Shown here: piece by piece, positions 1 through 10,642 of the stretch
Position numbering within the stretch: position 1 is the stretch's first letter
Layout: each line of letters opens with the position of its first letter
From: Rhizophagus sp. LPA8_4_AMF
Lineage: Eukaryota; Glomeromycota; Glomeromycetes; Glomerales; Glomeraceae
DNA length: 25,806 nucleotides
Direction of reading: 5' to 3'
Assembly (NCBI GenBank): GCA_021464525.1
Contig: JADRCO010000834.1
Location: 1-25,806, forward strand
The notes under the pieces: generated by a model
Seen by the model: only the letters and a program-made list of their open reading frames with translations
The model's database searches: none
What the model was told of the DNA's origin: nothing
Program-made: the position numbers and the translations under genes

Positions 1-60
1 TCACGAGCTATGAGCCAGCTCGCGAGCTCAAACTTTTAAATCCCATTTATAACTCGGGCC
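1..60. repeat. Partial copy of the GAGCC-rich element
   Basis: Positions 10-22 repeat the 13 bases that also begin the foldback at 217 (ATGAGCCAGCTCG), and 17-28 form the perfect palindrome AGCTCGCGAGCT. This looks like a truncated neighbouring copy cut by the window edge. No coding potential is seen. Confidence 0.5.
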
Positions 61-194
61 AAATTTTTCTTACGACCGGCCAGAATTAAAATGATCGAAA
101 TGATCATCAAAAAGATTTCCTTTTTTGGAAACTCATGTAACAAAAATCTACATTTTTATGGGAAACAGAATTTCCTTTTTAGGAAATTTGCGTA

Positions 195-210
195 ACGTCA
201 CGTGACGTCA
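195..210. promoter_or_regulatory. CRE/E-box-like palindrome
   Basis: Bases 195-208 are the perfect palindrome ACGTCACGTGACGT, and 203-210 read TGACGTCA, the classic bZIP/CREB site, overlapping the E-box CACGTG. It sits just outside the foldback at 217-364, so it may be part of the repeat rather than a host promoter. Binding is not shown. Confidence 0.3.
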
Positions 211-216
211 CGCGGA

Positions 217-364
217 AATGAGCCAGCTCGAGCCGGCTCGAGCCGAGCCACCTTAAAGCTTGGCTTGGCTCGGCTCGAAGCTGGCTTGAACAAGCCAAGC
301 TCGTTTATTCTAATCAAGCCGAGCTGGCTCAAATTTTGGCTCGGCTCGGCTCGAGCTGGCTCAT
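217..364. mobile_element. GAGCC-rich foldback element (MITE-like)
   Basis: An 18-base perfect terminal inverted repeat, ATGAGCCAGCTCGAGCCG at 218-235 and its reverse complement at 347-364, bounds about 147 bases that are far richer in G+C than the surroundings. The interior is made of quasi-palindromic GAGCC/GGCTC units, so long ORFs appear on both strands, but they are repeats of the same few residues and not genes. The element is flanked by the direct pentamer GCGGA (212-216 and 365-369), which could be a target-site duplication. Superfamily unknown. Confidence 0.55.
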
Positions 365-369
365 GCGGA

Positions 370-654
370 GCTTTATGCATATTTGACCAGAATTATAGTC
401 AAAATAGTTTGACCGGTTTTAAGATGCCTTAACAGGTAACATTAAACGGTTCCAACCACTAAACTAAATTATTTGTTATCAAATACTGTGAACTTCACAT
501 AGTGTTGCATCATGTAATGCGGTTAAAGTAAATTAATACGATTAAGAGTATATTATTAAAAAAAAAATCTAAAATAATCATGTAATTTTAATTTGTTGAC
601 AACTTATATAAATAATGAATAGTTTCAAATCATTTGTTAACGTAACTTCATGCT
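370..654. other. AT-rich spacer, no gene seen
   Basis: No coding frame was recognised. A GACCAGAATTATAG motif near 386 belongs to a family of short motifs seen elsewhere in the window (about 62, 1032, 16583, 22863 and 24226). Confidence 0.4.
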
Positions 655-1050
655 GAAAATTTAAAATACAAAAATCATAAAAATTTTGGTGCTAAAAATT
701 ACCACACAATTTTATCTTTTTCTATATCCCTTGTAATGCCGATAACTGTACGAAAATTTCTAATATTTTTTTTCACAGTTCACTAAATGAAGTTAACCTT
801 TGATTTAATGATTTAGTGATAGTTAATGTTTGCTTTTTAAAATTATTTATTGAACAAATATATTAAGCGAAGAAATATACTTTTTAAGCATTAAAATAAT
901 GATTGGATATTGAATGTTTTAGGCTATAGTTTAAGATTAAACTCATTAGTAAACGGCGAAAAAAAATAATTAACGAAATGTTTAATGTGTAAATTGAAAC
1001 TACACCAGCAATTTCACTTCACGTGACTATCTGGCCAGAGTTATAGGGAT
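655..1050 (+). repeat. Dispersed repeat, left copy
   Basis: This stretch aligns, over many blocks separated by small gaps, with the reverse complement of 23105-23635. Examples of shared blocks are ATACAAAAATCATAAAAATT (with GTGCTAAAAAT or GATGCTAAAAAT after it), TATTGAACAAATA followed by AGCGAAGAAATATA, CTATAGTTTAA, and CTTCACGTGACT near the inner end. It is therefore one of two inverted copies of a roughly 400-530-base dispersed repeat. No ORF is present, so it is non-autonomous or decayed. The edges are estimated by eye. Confidence 0.65.
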
Positions 1051-2834
1051 TATGGAATTATGTCTATGTGTGTCAACTACACTGGAAAATATCATTTGAT
1101 GTGAAATTAAAAAAATAGAAATTGGATATAACCTTTCATAGAAGAGACTTGAACGTTTTGAACCATTAATGAGAAATTCTTTGAAGTAGCTCATAAAATT
1201 CAAAATTCCAACATTTACTATGATTAATGTATATAGAAATTAGAAATTAATTCCTAGGTACTTTCTTTTAGTTAGGCATAAATTAAAAATGTCTTATTTT
1301 TCCAAGAAATGACGAGAGGATGCTCATTAAATTATTAGTAAATCAGAAATTTATTATGAAACCTGCTAAAGTATTTATGAAAGAATGCTAAAATATCACA
1401 GAATATTATCTGATATAAAAATACTCTTTACTTCAATAAGCTGAATTTAAGTTTTCTCAACTTTCGACCTATTTTCTCGGATAATCCTTATATGTTTTCT
1501 AGTTGCTCGTGTATATAGTCCAACTAATAAATAGAAGCATGCCCAGTGGTAATTTCATAATTCGAATGCGTAAGAAAAATTATGCAATAATAAACATACT
1601 TACATCTGAGGACTCTACTTATCGGAGGTTTCTCTTCCTTTGTAGTTCTATATCACGATTATTCCAAAAAGTAACCGCTCTTTTTCATCCTTAGATTAAA
1701 GAATTATTAAGTTAATATTTCACATTGTTCCAGTAAATATATTAAAGCTACGAGTATCGCTGAAAAAATAATGGTGATCAAAACGGACTACTGATGAACC
1801 AACTGACTCTCGGTCATCACTGTGCAACTTCACGGTTCACAAGTGTGTGCAACAATAACTCACAGTCTCCTGAGAATCTTAGAAGTTCTTTGCTCATCAG
1901 CAGCCTAATTTTTTTAAAAAAATAAGTAGCAACCTTAAATTTATTTCATGTCGACTTCGCCGTTTCGCCTCTTGCTCCGTCTTCATCAGAAATCTTTCTA
2001 ACCAAAATCGGAATAAAAATCAATATGTTCATATTTTTACTGGAAAATCTTGATCTCCATTTGAGATATCCACCAGTTTTTTGGATGGATGGTTAAAATT
2101 TTCCATTTTATCGGTCTTTATTCTATGAACATGAAAACAAGAAAGTCAGAAAAATGACAACACCTTGGGCATAGCTTAATAAATCGACCATGACTCGTCC
2201 ACGTGATATACTTACGTTAAAAATCACCGACACAGTAACATGTGACTTGTGACGCAACTAATCCCATAATATCATGCGTAGCATTATGGCGCAGCGCGTT
2301 AGTTTTGAACGCAGCCCGTGATGTATGACGTCTCATGCTAAAGATTCTACAATGAAAACTGCCATTCATAAAGTTCATAACAGGATGCGCTTCCTGTCTA
2401 GTTTCCAAGCCTGTCCATATATTTCTTTTCTTCAAATCATGAGAGAGCGAAGAGAGCGAAGTAAATAAATTCAAATACGAAAATTTCACGTTGCATAATC
2501 ATTAATACTGGATCAATTACGTAAGAATAGTAAGAAAGTAAAATTTTATCGTTATATCGAGTTTTTTGGTACAACGAATATCGGTTTATCTGTATGTAAA
2601 AAACTACAAATGTCGTGCTGCGTGACGCTTACGAAACATATATTAGCAGATAGTACTTAATATGGCTTTATAACCTAGATATCTATGAATATTATACATT
2701 AACTGAATATAAAAATCACTTATAAAATCCATTTAAAGATCATTACTATAACTTTAAGCGGTGATATTGGCAAAATGTATGTCAGATGTGCTCATTTATT
2801 TATGGAACATGCAGCGAGGCGTTAACGTTAAACT
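1051..2834. other. Intergenic, no gene recognised
   Basis: Apart from short chance ORFs nothing coding was recognised. 1780-1990 and 2220-2430 have raised G+C and could hold decayed coding or repeat sequence; a 43-codon frame begins at ATG 1793. The decamer ATCGGTCTTT at 2110-2119 recurs at 23410 and 25509, and with one change at 9122. Confidence 0.35.
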
Positions 2835-3811
2835 CCTATTGGTCACCGCAGTATTCTAAATGAAAACTTAGACAGCAGTAATGTGGAAAAAAAATTTTCC
2901 CTCCCCTTTTAATCGATAAATATGAAAGAAAGAGCGATCTCCTTATCTACATGACAAATAATAAACAATAACGGAATTCGTCCGAGTGTACTACATAAGA
3001 GTGCTGCGGGTAACTTGAAAAATCTTGTTATACAACTTCTGCGGCAGATACTATTTTTGTACATTATTGTGTTTAAAATAGAATGTATAAAAATAGAAAA
3101 ATAAAGCGACAAATCACTAAAAAAGGAAATATATTCAAATAAACAAATTTCCAAAAGTTCATATTGTTTTCATATTTTTTTAAAGTAAACGTGTAATGTA
3201 TATATTAATTAACATAAATGGGATTATAATACTTAAATTTCTTTTCATATTGTCGCACAAAAAAAAATCATTTAGAAAATGAAATAAACTTTCTTTTTTA
3301 TGCAACGAATTGAATTTATCTATGACATACCATTTTTTTGGCGATCAAGTGATAGAATTCATTTATTTTTCGTTTAATAACCTTAATATAGTTTCAATTA
3401 ATGATAATACATACATATACATACTGTACACTAGTACATAGATATTTTTCTTTTATGCAGAAAAATAATTTTGTAACTTTTTCTCATTTACATTTACAAA
3501 AACGATAAAAGTAAAAAATTCTAAATTCTTAAATTTGATGAATCTTTTATTTGAAACACAATAGTAAATCATACGATGATGTGTTATTGGTTAATTCGAT
3601 GCAATGCCTGTAATAAAATGTTACGTCTTATGCCGTTGTATGTTCAAATTAAGAAATCAGAATAATAAGATCAATGATACACGACATAAAATTCCGGAAT
3701 CGGTCATTGATTTCCGTTCTTCCGTTAAAAACTTTGATCTAATCTATCGATTATTACGATTATTACAAATTCGTTATTGCAGATAATTGCATAGTTTATG
3801 CATATTTTTTT

Positions 3812-3821
3812 TATATAAAAG
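3812..3821 (+). promoter_or_regulatory. Upstream TATA-like box, copy 1
   Basis: TATATAAAAG is followed directly by ACGACATAAATTA, and the same arrangement is kept in the second duplicon at 10158. It lies 378 bases before the ATG. It could be an alternative promoter or simply conserved AT-rich sequence. Confidence 0.35.
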
Positions 3822-4012
3822 ACGACATAAATTAATCCAAAAAAAATAACGACAATAAGTATTAATTTTAACGATAAAAAAAACCTATTAACGAACAATT
3901 TCTAAGACTAAACTTTTATTTTTTTTCGTTAGATTGAGAAAGTTTAAAGTTTAGTCTTAAAAATTTTTTCACCCCCTTTTTTTTAAATATAAATCTCATC
4001 CTTTTTTCGAAT

Positions 4013-4022
4013 TATATAAATA
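4013..4022 (+). promoter_or_regulatory. Core promoter TATA box of the 92-aa gene
   Basis: TATATAAATA followed by CCATCTTCTCTTTCT is preserved in the second copy at 10434. It lies 177 bases before the ATG, predicting transcription from about 4045 and a leader near 145 bases. The leader carries repeated TTGTAATC-ATA units (4073-4126). Confidence 0.65.
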
Positions 4023-4189
4023 AACCATCTTCTCTTTCTTTCAGTACATATAAAATTATCATAAAAAAGAACTTGTAATCATATATTGAAATCATTATAC
4101 ATATACTTGTAATCTTATAATCATACATTTATCTATTCTACATTTTTACGTCTTAAAAACATCTTTTTAAACAACAAAAACTATTCATC

Positions 4190-4538
4190 ATGTGGCAAAG
4201 ACTTTTAGGAGCTTCTTCAATTGTCGCAGTTGTCGCGATAAATACTACTTCAAAAGCCGTTTATCCACAGGATCATCATCATCATCATCATCATACTCAT
4301 CATAATAAAAAGTAAGTTATCTATGATTCATCGTTATATATATCATTATATACTGTAATTAATAATGAACTTTCTTTATAGGGAAGAAAATCATGATTAT
4401 AATCATTATAACAATAAACCTCATTATCATTTTACATTCTCAAGATATGGTCAGATTGAAAATACTGATCCTATAAACGATACTAAATCAAAAAAATCAA
4501 AATCCAGCAAGCGACATACAAATAAACACTACTTATAA
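4190..4538 (+). CDS. Small secreted His-rich protein, paralog 1 (two exons)
   Basis: Exon 1 is 4190-4311, the intron 4312-4381 (GTAAGT...TTTATAG, 70 bases, phase 2) and exon 2 4382-4538, giving 92 aa. The start is the first ATG after the promoter and matches the paralog at 10643. Residues 1-17 (MWQRLLGASSIVAVVAI) look like a signal peptide with one Arg and a hydrophobic core; a plausible signal peptidase site follows SKA (residue 23). The mature part opens YPQD, then seven consecutive His plus two more. The middle is His/Tyr/Asn-rich and the C-terminus (about residues 75-90) is Lys/Arg/Ser-rich with a KR pair, like a nuclear localisation signal. There are 15 His in 92 residues, so metal binding is possible. 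Function unknown; a secreted effector-type role is inferred from architecture only. No conserved domain was recognised. Confidence 0.8.
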
Positions 4539-4690
4539 TGATTTTGATATTTTGGGACATTTTATTACGTTTTAATTCTTTTTTAATTTATATTATTAAA
4601 TGAATTTTCTTTCTTTTCTTTTTTTTTTATCTTTTTTTTTTTTTGAAAAAAAATTAGATGAAGTATTATATTAATTTGTAATGTAATTTA

Positions 4691-4696
4691 AATAAA
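4691..4696 (+). terminator. Polyadenylation signal, copy 1 gene
   Basis: AATAAA about 155 bases after the stop codon. The surrounding TTTAAATAAAAAA is kept after the paralog at 11215. Confidence 0.5.
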
Positions 4697-4783
4697 AAAT
4701 TATTTCATGTAACTTTTAAAAATAATATTTCTTTTGTTGGTTAGCATTTACCTTAATTTCGTCTTTAAAAAGTAAAAAAATGA

Positions 4784-5012
4784 GTCCGCATTCAATAGAT
4801 CGACGCTCATTAACGCTATTAAAAAGGTTAAAGGTAAACCGAAATATACATGTATATACAAGTTTTTTTCAGATTGTTAATAAAGCCCTCCTGAAAAGTT
4901 AAGAAGGAAATTTGGGCGCTTTCTTGTCTTGAAGCTAATAATAAAATTGTTTAGGATCTCATATACCTTTCCTTAGAAAGTTGGACCTGGTGCACTGTAG
5001 GTTGATACTAGC
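4784..5012 (-). repeat. Segment inverted relative to the other duplicon
   Basis: The reverse complement of this segment matches 11330-11522: AGAAAGTTGGACCTGGT, GAAAAGTTAA with CCCTCC beside it, and GAGCGTCGA...ATTGAATGCGG all appear in opposite order and orientation there. The sequence on both sides is collinear between duplicons, so one copy underwent a local inversion of about 200 bases. No gene is seen in it. Confidence 0.75.
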
Positions 5013-5680
5013 TATACTTGTAAAAAAATTATTTACGCATTTATATTAGTTCGATTTCTCTATTCTTGATACTATATATTTTTGTTAATTATCTTATGGA
5101 CTATTCTAAAATAACACAATATTGATGTTACGAAAATTATGCTTTTAGCGGAGATGATGATTACACCAATCACGGGACTGAGATTGTTTTCCATATTTAA
5201 ATTCTTGTAAAACGGGATTTTTGATTTTCTTTTTTAGCGAGAAAAATTTTTTTTTTCTTCCGCTAATAACGAATTATTATTAAAGTGATTTTATGATAAT
5301 TTTTTAGTGTAAATCATAATATTAATTACGTTAAATTAATTTATTTATTTTAAATGTAACTTTTTTCGAAAGAAGTTATACGATTAATGAGAAAAAAGCT
5401 TCTATAATAAAGTAAGTAATTCATTTTTACTTTTTTTTTATACCAAAGAAACAAAAAATAAAAGAAAAAAATATATTTATACCTCGGAATTGTCGATATT
5501 GTCAAAACATTTCGCTCATTATTTTTTTCGCTGAAAATATATATATATATATATATTTCCAATGAAGTATTTTTAGTCAGACTTTGAGACAATTTTTTGA
5601 TCTATAGTAAGATTATAAACACGAATAATAAATATTAATTTTATCATTACTCCTTTTTTTAGATATTTTTTTCGTTAGCG
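5013..5680. other. AT-rich duplicon sequence, no gene seen
   Basis: Collinear with parts of 11680-12540 (for example ATTACACCAATCACGGGACT near 5160 and its counterpart near 12020). It contains an (AT)n run at about 5537-5557. Short ORFs here are artefacts of low complexity. Confidence 0.4.
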
Positions 5681-5990
5681 TGAAACGAATAACGTGTGTT
5701 TGAACTCACCCAAGCTAATCCATTCTATGGTTTTTTAGCATCATGCGCTAAGTCAATTCATGATTATACAGAATGAGTCATGGAAGGAGTCAGCTATCTA
5801 CCATTACTGCACCACAGTTATGCAGTACAGCAGAAGGACAAGCTGTCACAAATGAACCCACGATAATTGTATATGAACCTGGCTTGATGTGAACTTGGCA
5901 TGTGTAATCACGTATATTATTTAACATATGATGAGAACAACTGTTATTCTAATGGTTCAAGAGACAATTACTAATTAGAGGGGATTAAAA
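5680..5990 (-). pseudogene. Conserved duplicon block with relic reading frames
   Basis: This is one of the best preserved non-genic parts of the duplication (26 identical bases at 5734-5759, and CCCACGATAATTGTATATGA near 5857). On the minus strand a frame of about 45 codons reads ...IKPGSYTIIVGS..., ending VMVDS and a stop near 5790. The second copy reads SYTIIVGS...AVPHNCG in the same frame. Further along, the minus strand reads IEWISLGEFKHT here and IEWFNFDEIKHT in copy 2. The latter faintly recalls the IEWIPY..F segment before the kinase domain in Rhizophagus kinases; this is only a hint. A broken gene is the likelier explanation, a structured non-coding RNA the alternative. Confidence 0.3.
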
Positions 5991-6312
5991 ATGTACTTGT
6001 ACAAAACTATTATAAATATTTGTAGATTTTTGCTAACGCTCATCAAAAGCAAATATGTAATATTTTTTTCTTTTTTTTTTGTAAGAATTTTTATTCTAAT
6101 AAATCTGTTGATTCTAATTTTTAAAAGATTTAATAACTTGACGAATTACTGTATTTTAATTGGACAAGTTAATGCATTATAAAATATTAAAAATATTTAA
6201 AAGATTCTTGATAACATATTCGAGAGCGGGAGAAAGGTGTAAATTTTTTTTATTATTATCTATACTCTATATTACAATCATTAAAAAATCTTGAAATTTC
6301 TTTTATTCTAAT

Positions 6313-7249
6313 CTGCTGAGTAAGGATAATTTTCTAAATTAATGAATAGCTAAAAATATACAAATTATTACATAAAAATTTAAAAATTATACTTATTTTT
6401 ACGAAATTTTATAAATACAATTTTTTGTAAAATTATGTAACTTCCTACATATTTATTAAAATAAAATACAATTTATTATATAAATCTTTATATAGGTTTA
6501 TATCATATAAACGTTATAAATTTATATAAATTTAGTGATCTTTAAATCTCCTGATGAATTAATATAAATATTAAATTCGGGAATTTCTTTGATTTTATTA
6601 AAAAAATATCAAGTTTTTAAATTTAATAACTTTACATTTAATTAGGATTCAAAAAAAAAATATTAAACATCTAAAGAATACATAATAACTTAAAGAAATA
6701 ACATAACACCTCACTTTTCGGAAAAATAAAAAATATTAAAGAAAAAAAATTTTTCTTATGAAAATGTATTCAAGATTAAATACTTATTATTATCGAACTT
6801 GAATAGTTTACTTATTGGAAAAAGTATTCTATCACATTAAAGACGTAATTGTTTGGATATATTTGCAGAATTTGAAAGAAAATATTGAAAATAATTCAGA
6901 GTTATTAAGGTGGGGAATTACATTAATCTTAATAGGAAATTTCTTAGAAAATTTTATTAAAGGTTTTTATTTCTACGCACCTGCATAAATTGTAGGGTGC
7001 ATATATTATATAAATTTTTTGATTTTTGAATATTTTACGCACAGATAAAAAAGTTTAAATAAATTTTCTAAAAATAAAACAACACATGTATTTCTGTACG
7101 CATCCCTTCTATTACATAAAAAAATTATATTTTCTTTTAATTAAAAATATATGCTGGAAAAGTATCAAAGATTAGCTCTTACTATTAAAATACTAAGAAT
7201 ATAATATGTTAAAATGCAAACAGGCGACCGAAGGGAGCCATTAAATTAT
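6313..7249. other. Intergenic, no gene recognised
   Basis: Very AT-rich. A small hairpin GCACC...GGGTGC lies near 6977-7001 and the word TACGCA recurs nearby. No credible reading frame was found. Confidence 0.4.
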
Positions 7250-7805
7250 GATGATACTTTCCTTTCTTTCCATTTGGATTTGAAGGGCAAGTTACAATTA
7301 TTACATTACATTTATTTGTTGATCTTTTTTTTTCTACAAATACCTTACTTCATCAGGTTTAGTTGATTCTTCTAAAGGATTTTTGTATCTTGCAACTCCC
7401 TTCCTTTAGGCTGCCCAATTATAGGATTTCCAAGTTGAAACCTTGAGATTGAATGTTTAATGATCCAAGTTGCACCAACTCTGATGCTTCATGATTTTTC
7501 TTGGTAATATAATCCTCAAGTAATGTGAAAAAAGATTCACCATAAGTTTTGCAAGCAACCCAACTTGCTTGTTTAGATAAACCTTGAATATTCATAGCTT
7601 ACTAAGAGTTGTTTCTATTCAAAATGGAATTATCATTTATTGAATTAAGAAAATCAGGAGGATTGTTATATTCTAAATATGGAATAACCAAATCCATTTT
7701 AAACTTTGAAGCAGGGCAGAATGGACAACTTTTAAGATCTGGAGGAGTTTCAACAAACCACCGTGGATTAAGGAATCCAATATGAGATATCCGTAACATT
7801 AACAA
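7250..7805 (-). pseudogene. Relic of a FAR1/MULE-like protein C-terminus
   Basis: Reading the minus strand from about 7805, a frame gives LNPRWFVETPPDLKSCPFC..., runs to two stops at 7599-7604, continues in the same frame with LSKQASWVACKTYGESFF..., and after a frameshift near 7425 reads GNPIIGQPKGRGVARYKN followed by PLEESTKPDEVRY. A degraded CN...TCP segment near 7280 resembles a zinc knuckle. The order NP...KGRG...R.K..LE followed by a Cys-rich knuckle is, from general knowledge, the C-terminal layout of the many FAR1/SWIM/MULE transposase-derived proteins of Rhizophagus. At least two in-frame stops and two frameshifts show it is dead. The upstream catalytic part was not found. The family assignment is moderate. 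Confidence 0.5.
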
Positions 7806-8130
7806 AAATAATGCCTATAAATGGTACCACAATTAATTAGAGTCATACATGAACGCCATACCAACTTCCAATTTCAGAGCTTCATTGGGCATTATCTGAG
7901 TCACTATTATTGGGAATATTTACGTAATAAACAAACTCAATCTTTCAGTAAAGATAAGATGAAAGAATACATTAAATATCACACCTTGATTTTTTCGCAA
8001 TTTCAGTAGATAGCAAAAAATGTTATTGTTTGTTAGTCTTTATTATAAAATATAATATTAATTATTCATTACAGCGTAATATTAATATCTCATTAAATTA
8101 AAAAAAAATTTTTTTTTAATAAATTATAAA

Positions 8131-8456
8131 GCGAATGGCAAAAAAAATCCAGTGTAGATCAAGTAATTTTAAGCAAATCACTGGACATGCATGGACCGGA
8201 AGGCACAGGCGGCAACCATATGCAGAAAGAGCAATCCAGGAAATCCAAGGTCCGCTCCTCAGAAGGATGACAGCACAGGAAATATTAACCGGAGTCAGAC
8301 CACAGGGAAAGACTCGCAGAAATTAACGTTGCATTATGCCAGGAGTGCCTCATGCCTGAGAACCCAAGCGAGTTGACGGACGGGCGATGCAAAGAGTGCA
8401 GGACTCAAATTCACATAAAAATTGACATGATCGGACTCAGAAAGATCACTCAGTAA
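8131..8456 (+). pseudogene. G+C-rich coding relic with C4 zinc-ribbon-like fragment
   Basis: This island is clearly richer in G+C than its flanks. All three forward frames hold open stretches. One frame from 8191 reads MDRKAQAATICRKSNPGNPR and on to about 8320. A second, open from 8289 to the TAA at 8454, reads INVALCQECLMPENP then SELTDGRCKECRTQ, giving CX2CX13CX2C, a zinc-ribbon spacing. Joining them needs a frameshift near 8310-8330, so the likeliest reading is a decayed gene, perhaps from a transposable element. No family was recognised and no promoter is evident. A short functional gene cannot be excluded. Confidence 0.35.
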
Positions 8457-8537
8457 AGATATACTCTTTCACTAACAATTGGAGAAACATCTCGTGCTAA
8501 TAATCATGAATACTAGAAGAGATATCTGATTCAAAAA

Positions 8538-8837
8538 GTGTTAGATTTTCAACTAGCACAATATTTCGCTACAATGAAACAATGGATTTCGTTAAAGCAG
8601 TTGTTTCAGCTAGTATTCTGTCATATAACAATTAATGATAACATACAATATACTGTATTTAAGCGATTTTGGCAGGTTTATTCAGGGAAAGTTATATTTT
8701 TAACAGATTTAGTACACAGTGAAAAAAATAGTGTGCTAATGGATTATCTAACGAATAAGTTCAACCCTATAACAACAATATCATACGATAATTTACTATT
8801 GTTTCCCTGCAGGGTCGTACACAAAATCTACTTGTAG
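8538..8837 (+). CDS. Hypothetical ORF, 99 aa, doubtful
   Basis: An open frame of 99 codons in AT-rich sequence, just 3' of the zinc-ribbon relic. It starts MLDFQLAQYFATMKQWISLK and ends VVHKIYL. It has a mixed composition not typical of low-complexity shadows, but no domain, promoter or paralog was recognised. It may be another fragment of the same decayed element as 8131-8456. Confidence 0.22.
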   Translation: MLDFQLAQYFATMKQWISLKQLFQLVFCHITINDNIQYTVFKRFWQVYSGKVIFLTDLVHSEKNSVLMDYLTNKFNPITTISYDNLLLFPCRVVHKIYL

Positions 8838-8968
8838 TCATTGAAATAATTATTTTACAACGTAAAAAAAAAAAAAAAAATTTATTATTTTATTATAATA
8901 TTTTATGTACAATAATGCTCATATTAGTAACAATGTAACAATATTCCTATTTGCCGCCGCAGTATTCT

Positions 8969-10157
8969 GTGTTCGGAAATAACCTGATCATTGAATCTTT
9001 AAAAAAATGTGGCGCTGTTATGCACTTATGCTAGAATTATCGAAATGACGTAGGTCATTTGTCATTTCAAGTCATTTGCCAAACGCAAGAACGATAAACA
9101 AACATTTATTGAATGGGAAATATCGATCTTTACTCCCATCCAATGAGATATTTCATGCTTGAAAATATTGATTATTAATTTTTTTTCAGCCAAATCTTAT
9201 TGAAAGTGGGGGAAAAATTTTTTACCATAAAAAAAAAAAAAATTGTTTAAATAATCATGCAGTATCGGTATCTTAATAAATAAAATTATTTCTTATTAGT
9301 AAGAACACTGTGAAGTTGTGAACGGAATTCGTCCGATTGTAATACTTTGAGTACTGCGGTAACTTTAAAAATCCTGTGATACAGCTTCTGCGTTAAAATC
9401 CATTTGTACTTTAAATAGATTGAAAATAAAGCACATCATTATTTTCAAATCATTAAAAAAGGAAATACATTAAAAAGTTTATAAAAAGATCATATTGTTT
9501 CATTTTTTTAAGTAAGTATGACACTTATTTGTTAACATAAATGGGATATAATATTTAATTTGTTTTTCATATTGTCGCACGCAAATTTTAAAAAAGAAAA
9601 TTTTTAAGGAATAATCTTTTTAAAGATATGAGTAATAAATTAATTATGCAACAAACGAATTGAATGAATTTCAAATTTAGGACATAAAACGCCCAATGAA
9701 ACTTTATTTTGAAGAAAAAAAAAATAATTTTATTATATGATACCATTTTCCTTGGCGATTAAACGAAATTTGTTTTAATGATAATACATGCATACAAGGT
9801 AAAAATTCTTTGTAAGTAAATATCAAGGAACCCCTGATTTTACCTTAATTTTACCTTTTTTTTGAAACACAATGAGATTTAATAAACATATGATACTATT
9901 GACAATGATGTATCATTGGTCAAATTGATGCATTGTCCGTTACATGTGTTCAAATTAAGAAATTAATACATTCATTAGATCAGTGATGCACGATATATAA
10001 TTTTCCGGAATTCCGGGTCTGCATAATAATCGGTCATTGACTTCCGATAACTTTTGTTGTTGTTAACTTTAATCTAATCTATCGATTATTATAAATTCGT
10101 TATTACAAATAAATTGTTTGCCCTAGTTGATGCATCATAGTTTATATGCATATTTTT
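8969..10157. other. Upstream region of the second duplicon
   Basis: No coding frame was recognised. From about 9320 the sequence tracks 2970-3800 of copy 1. 9112-9145 resembles 23402-23440 (ATATCGRTCTTT, then CCATCCAAT a few bases on). Confidence 0.4.
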
Positions 10158-10166
10158 TATATAAAG
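10158..10166 (+). promoter_or_regulatory. Upstream TATA-like box, copy 2
   Basis: TATATAAAG followed by ACGACATAAATTA, the counterpart of 3812-3821, 485 bases before the ATG. Confidence 0.35.
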
Positions 10167-10433
10167 ACGACATAAATTATTTCAAAAAAAAAAAAAAGTA
10201 ACGAAAGCAAATCCTAATTTTAACGACAAAAAAACCTGTAAACGAACAATATTAATTAAATTTAAACCTTTATTTTTTTTTGGTTGATCCAAATAAAAAA
10301 AAAAAAAGTTTATTTTTAGATATTTTATCGTTATACTTTTTTTAAAGTTTAATCTTAAATTTTTTTTTTCACACTCTTTTCACTCTCTTTCCTTTTAAAT
10401 ACAAATCTCATTTTTCTTCGAATTATATAAATA

Positions 10434-10443
10434 CGCCATCTTC
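10434..10443 (+). promoter_or_regulatory. Core promoter TATA box of the 94-aa gene
   Basis: TATATAAATA 209 bases before the ATG, followed by CCATCTTCTCTTTCT as in copy 1. The predicted leader contains about four tandem TTGTAATCATATAC-like units (10481-10541), more than in copy 1, which accounts for much of its greater length. Confidence 0.65.
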
Positions 10444-10642
10444 TCTTTCTCTCACGTTATATTAAATTATCCTTCAAAACTTGTAATCATATACTTATAA
10501 TCATATACTCCTTGTAATCATATACTATTTGTAATCATATATTTATATAATCATTATTCCATCAATACATACATTCTACATTCCACGTTTCCACGTCTTA
10601 AAAAAAAAAAATCTTTTTTCTTTAACAACAAAAAACTTCATA

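Larger units (their letters stand above)
2835..6312 (+). repeat. Segmental duplication, copy 1
   Basis: A segment of about 3.5 kb that is collinear with 8946-13063. Matching landmarks are: the edge motif ending CCGCAGTATTCT (2846-2857 and 8957-8968); ACGGAATTCGTCCGA (near 2970 and 9320); AACATAAATGGGAT (near 3213 and 9535); GACGACATAAATTA (3821 and 10166); both TATA boxes; the two-exon gene; its AATAAA signal; a 26-base identical block (5734-5759 and 12601-12626); and ATTCTAATTTTTAAA near 6113 and 12845. The copies differ by many small indels and substitutions, so the duplication is not recent. Edges are by eye. Confidence 0.85.

Noticed and set aside
198..432. ORFs on both strands rich in EPARAG-type residues
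   Set aside because: They translate the palindromic GAGCC repeat of the foldback element; both strands are open for the same reason.
2217..2489. 90-aa minus-strand ORF in a GC-richer patch
   Set aside because: No motif, promoter or paralog; composition alone is not enough.
2909..3154. 81-aa minus-strand ORF in duplicon copy 1
   Set aside because: The equivalent region in copy 2 has indels that break the frame, so it is not conserved.
4271..4303. His run as an artificial tag or vector contamination
   Set aside because: It lies inside a native two-exon gene and the paralog has a shorter His stretch at the same place, so it is a natural CAT repeat.
5350..5592. 80-aa minus-strand ORF with IYIYIY
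   Set aside because: Result of an (AT)n run in low-complexity sequence.
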